Assembly (NCBI GenBank): GCA_041906185.1
Contig: JAYRJQ010000020.1
Coordinates: 1 to 64,000, forward strand
From: Roseateles_B sp041906185
GTDB taxonomy: Bacteria; Pseudomonadota; Gammaproteobacteria; Burkholderiales; Burkholderiaceae_C
Length of the DNA stretch: 64,000 nt
Reading direction: 5' to 3'
Shown in pieces: positions 62,743 through 64,000 of the stretch (the first letter of the stretch is position 1; every line of letters begins with the position of its first letter). Both the position numbers and the translations under genes were made by a program. The notes below the pieces were generated by a model that saw nothing but the letters and a program-made list of their open reading frames with translations, did no database searches and had not been told where the DNA came from.

Positions 62743-64000
62743 TCAGAACGTCAGGCCGGGTCTGCGCAGCCGCAGGCGAACGTCATCGCCCACCGGCGTG
62801 CAGTCCAGAAGCTCGAAGCGCAGTGCGGCCTGGAGGTCTGGCAGCAGCCCCAGGGCGGCCATGCCACGACCGTCGCCCAGGAGCTTGGGGGCCAGATAGA
62901 CCAGCAGCTCGTCTACGAGCCCCGCTTGCAGGAGCGCGCCATTGAGGGTGGCCCCGGCCTCAACATGGAGTTCATTGATTCCGCGGCGCCCCAGTTCGCT
63001 CATCAGCGCTCCGAGATCGACCCGTGACCGTGTGGCTTCGGGCGGCAAGCCTGCAGCGAGGCCCACCTGGCCAGGCATGTCATCGCGTCGTGGATGGCGA
63101 TCGGCATCTTCGTCGACATGCCCACCCGAGGTGAGCTCCGGCAAGGCCAGACATTCGACGCCCGCTGGCCAGCCGACGCCAGCGCCGGGCGGTGATTCGA
63201 GCTGCTCAGGTGGATCTTGGGACCCCAACACGACGGCGCCCCCGGCACCCGACGCCGTGGCGGCGTCGACCGCGGGCTCCATCGGCCCTTGCGCGTGGAC
63301 CAGCAGGACCTTTCCGGGCGCCTGCAGGATGCGAGCGCTCCGCGGCGTCGCCAGGCGGGAATCGGCAATAACACGCAGCGGCTGGAGCGGCGGCACCTCT
63401 CCGGACGGCAGCCGGAGGTCTAGTCGCGGGTCGTCGTCGCGGACGGTGCCGACGCCGGTCAGGATGGCGCCAGCGCGTTGCCGCCACCATTGGCCATCTT
63501 CCCGTGCCGCCGGCCCCGTGATCCACTGGCTGCGCCCGTCGGGGAGTGCCGTGCGCCCGTCCAGGCTGGCGGCGATCTTCATGCGGACATAGGGCCGACC
63601 GCGAACCATGCGGCTGAGGAAACCGATGTTGATCTCCCGGGCCTCGTCGGCGCCCAGACCGAGCTCGCAAGGGATGCCCGCCGCTTCCAGATGGCGACGC
63701 CCCTTGCCGGCGACAAGCGGGTTCGGATCGGCCAGCGCGATATGGACACGCCCCACCCGGGCTGCGGACAGGGCCTCGCAGCAGGGCGGCGTGCGGCCGT
63801 GATGGGCGCAGGGCTCCAGCGTGACGTAGACCTGCGCCCCGACCAGCGCCTCGTCACCATGCCCTCGGGCGCGCACATCGCGAAGGGCCATGACTTCGGC
63901 ATGCGGACCGCCGGCCTGCTGGGTGTGGCCGGCGCCGAGAAGATGACCGTGGCTGTCGGTGATCACACAGCCGACTCGCGGATTGGGGTCGCTGAGGCCG
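62743..64000 (-). CDS. ribD: RibD, bifunctional riboflavin biosynthesis deaminase/reductase (5' end outside the window)
   Basis: Converts diaminohydroxyphosphoribosylaminopyrimidine to 5-amino-6-ribitylamino-uracil phosphate in two steps. The reading frame continues off the window; the visible part starts LSDPNPRVGCVITD. The deaminase zinc site is intact (PHAEVMAL, EPCAHHGRTPPCCEAL) and the reductase domain follows (RPYVRMKIAASLDGRTALPDG, then NELHVEAGATLNGALL). Between about 224 and 305 of the visible chain the reductase domain has an unusually long hydrophilic stretch (GGHVDEDADRHPRRDD). No stop interrupts the gene. Confidence 0.95.
   Translation of the reverse strand, partial: GLSDPNPRVGCVITDSHGHLLGAGHTQQAGGPHAEVMALRDVRARGHGDEALVGAQVYVTLEPCAHHGRTPPCCEALSAARVGRVHIALADPNPLVAGKGRRHLEAAGIPCELGLGADEAREINIGFLSRMVRGRPYVRMKIAASLDGRTALPDGRSQWITGPAAREDGQWWRQRAGAILTGVGTVRDDDPRLDLRLPSGEVPPLQPLRVIADSRLATPRSARILQAPGKVLLVHAQGPMEPAVDAATASGAGGAVVLGSQDPPEQLESPPGAGVGWPAGVECLALPELTSGGHVDEDADRHPRRDDMPGQVGLAAGLPPEATRSRVDLGALMSELGRRGINELHVEAGATLNGALLQAGLVDELLVYLAPKLLGDGRGMAALGLLPDLQAALRFELLDCTPVGDDVRLRLRRPGLTF

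Overview
The window is 64 kb of high-GC, densely coded chromosome from a betaproteobacterium. A Burkholderiales member of the Rubrivivax/Leptothrix/Ideonella/Roseateles kind fits best. The basis is gene content and order (smc-zipA-ligA; the riboflavin genes running into nusB and on to ybgC-tolQRA; an MSHA-type pilus cluster; a split DapC/DapD/DapE lysine branch) and the many 4-base ATGA/GTGA gene overlaps. This is reading by eye; no database was searched. I see no rRNA, tRNA, CRISPR array, insertion sequence or prophage.

Layout. 1-3.7 kb: the tail of an amino-acid binding protein gene, lexA divergent from an asparaginase gene across two LexA boxes, the ohrR-ohr organic peroxide pair, and a DUF1304 membrane protein. 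3.7-12.2 kb (minus strand): queF, a SET-domain gene, dapC, dapD, a terminator, then pilU-dapE-prmB-yheS. 12.4-20.8 kb (plus): smc, zipA, a CNNM/CorC-type membrane protein and ligA. 20.8-31 kb (minus): a signalling operon (FIST sensor, hybrid histidine kinase, HD-GYP response regulator), an EamA exporter, an Ada-AlkA fusion, and a LytTR regulator with its LytS-type kinase. 31.2-33.9 kb (plus): phosphomannomutase/phosphoglucomutase and waaA, for envelope sugar and LPS core synthesis.

34-52.5 kb (minus): a near-continuous MSHA-type (type IVa-like) pilus locus. The order is a large secretion-type ATPase with four MshEN-like repeats, mshE, mshG, then the pilin operon mshA-C-D-O-P-Q, then mshI, a PilN-like gene, mshJ, mshK and mshL. 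A regulator follows that has GAF and Fis-type HTH domains but lacks the AAA+ domain expected between them. mshM and mshN are not here.

52.6-56.4 kb: an ECF sigma factor and a small HxxxCxxC (ZAS-like) protein are transcribed away from a four-gene operon. That operon encodes a four-cysteine secreted peptide (DUF2282), a DUF692/MNIO oxidase, a DUF2063 partner and a DoxX membrane protein. This matches bufferin/gig-type copper- or gold-responsive RiPP loci. Its DUF2063 protein carries an unusual in-frame 12-bp tandem repeat. I rate this the most interesting part of the window. 56.4-64 kb (minus): tolA, tolR, tolQ, ybgC, an aminotransferase, nusB, ribH, a RibB with a degenerate GTP cyclohydrolase II half (RibBX type), and ribD running off the end. 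tolB and pal do not follow tolA; the bufferin operon occupies that place and runs 17 bases into the 3' end of tolA.

Common themes are envelope biology (Tol, LPS, pilus), stress repair (LexA, Ada-AlkA, Ohr) and probable c-di-GMP control (an HD-GYP protein and two MshEN-bearing pilus ATPases).
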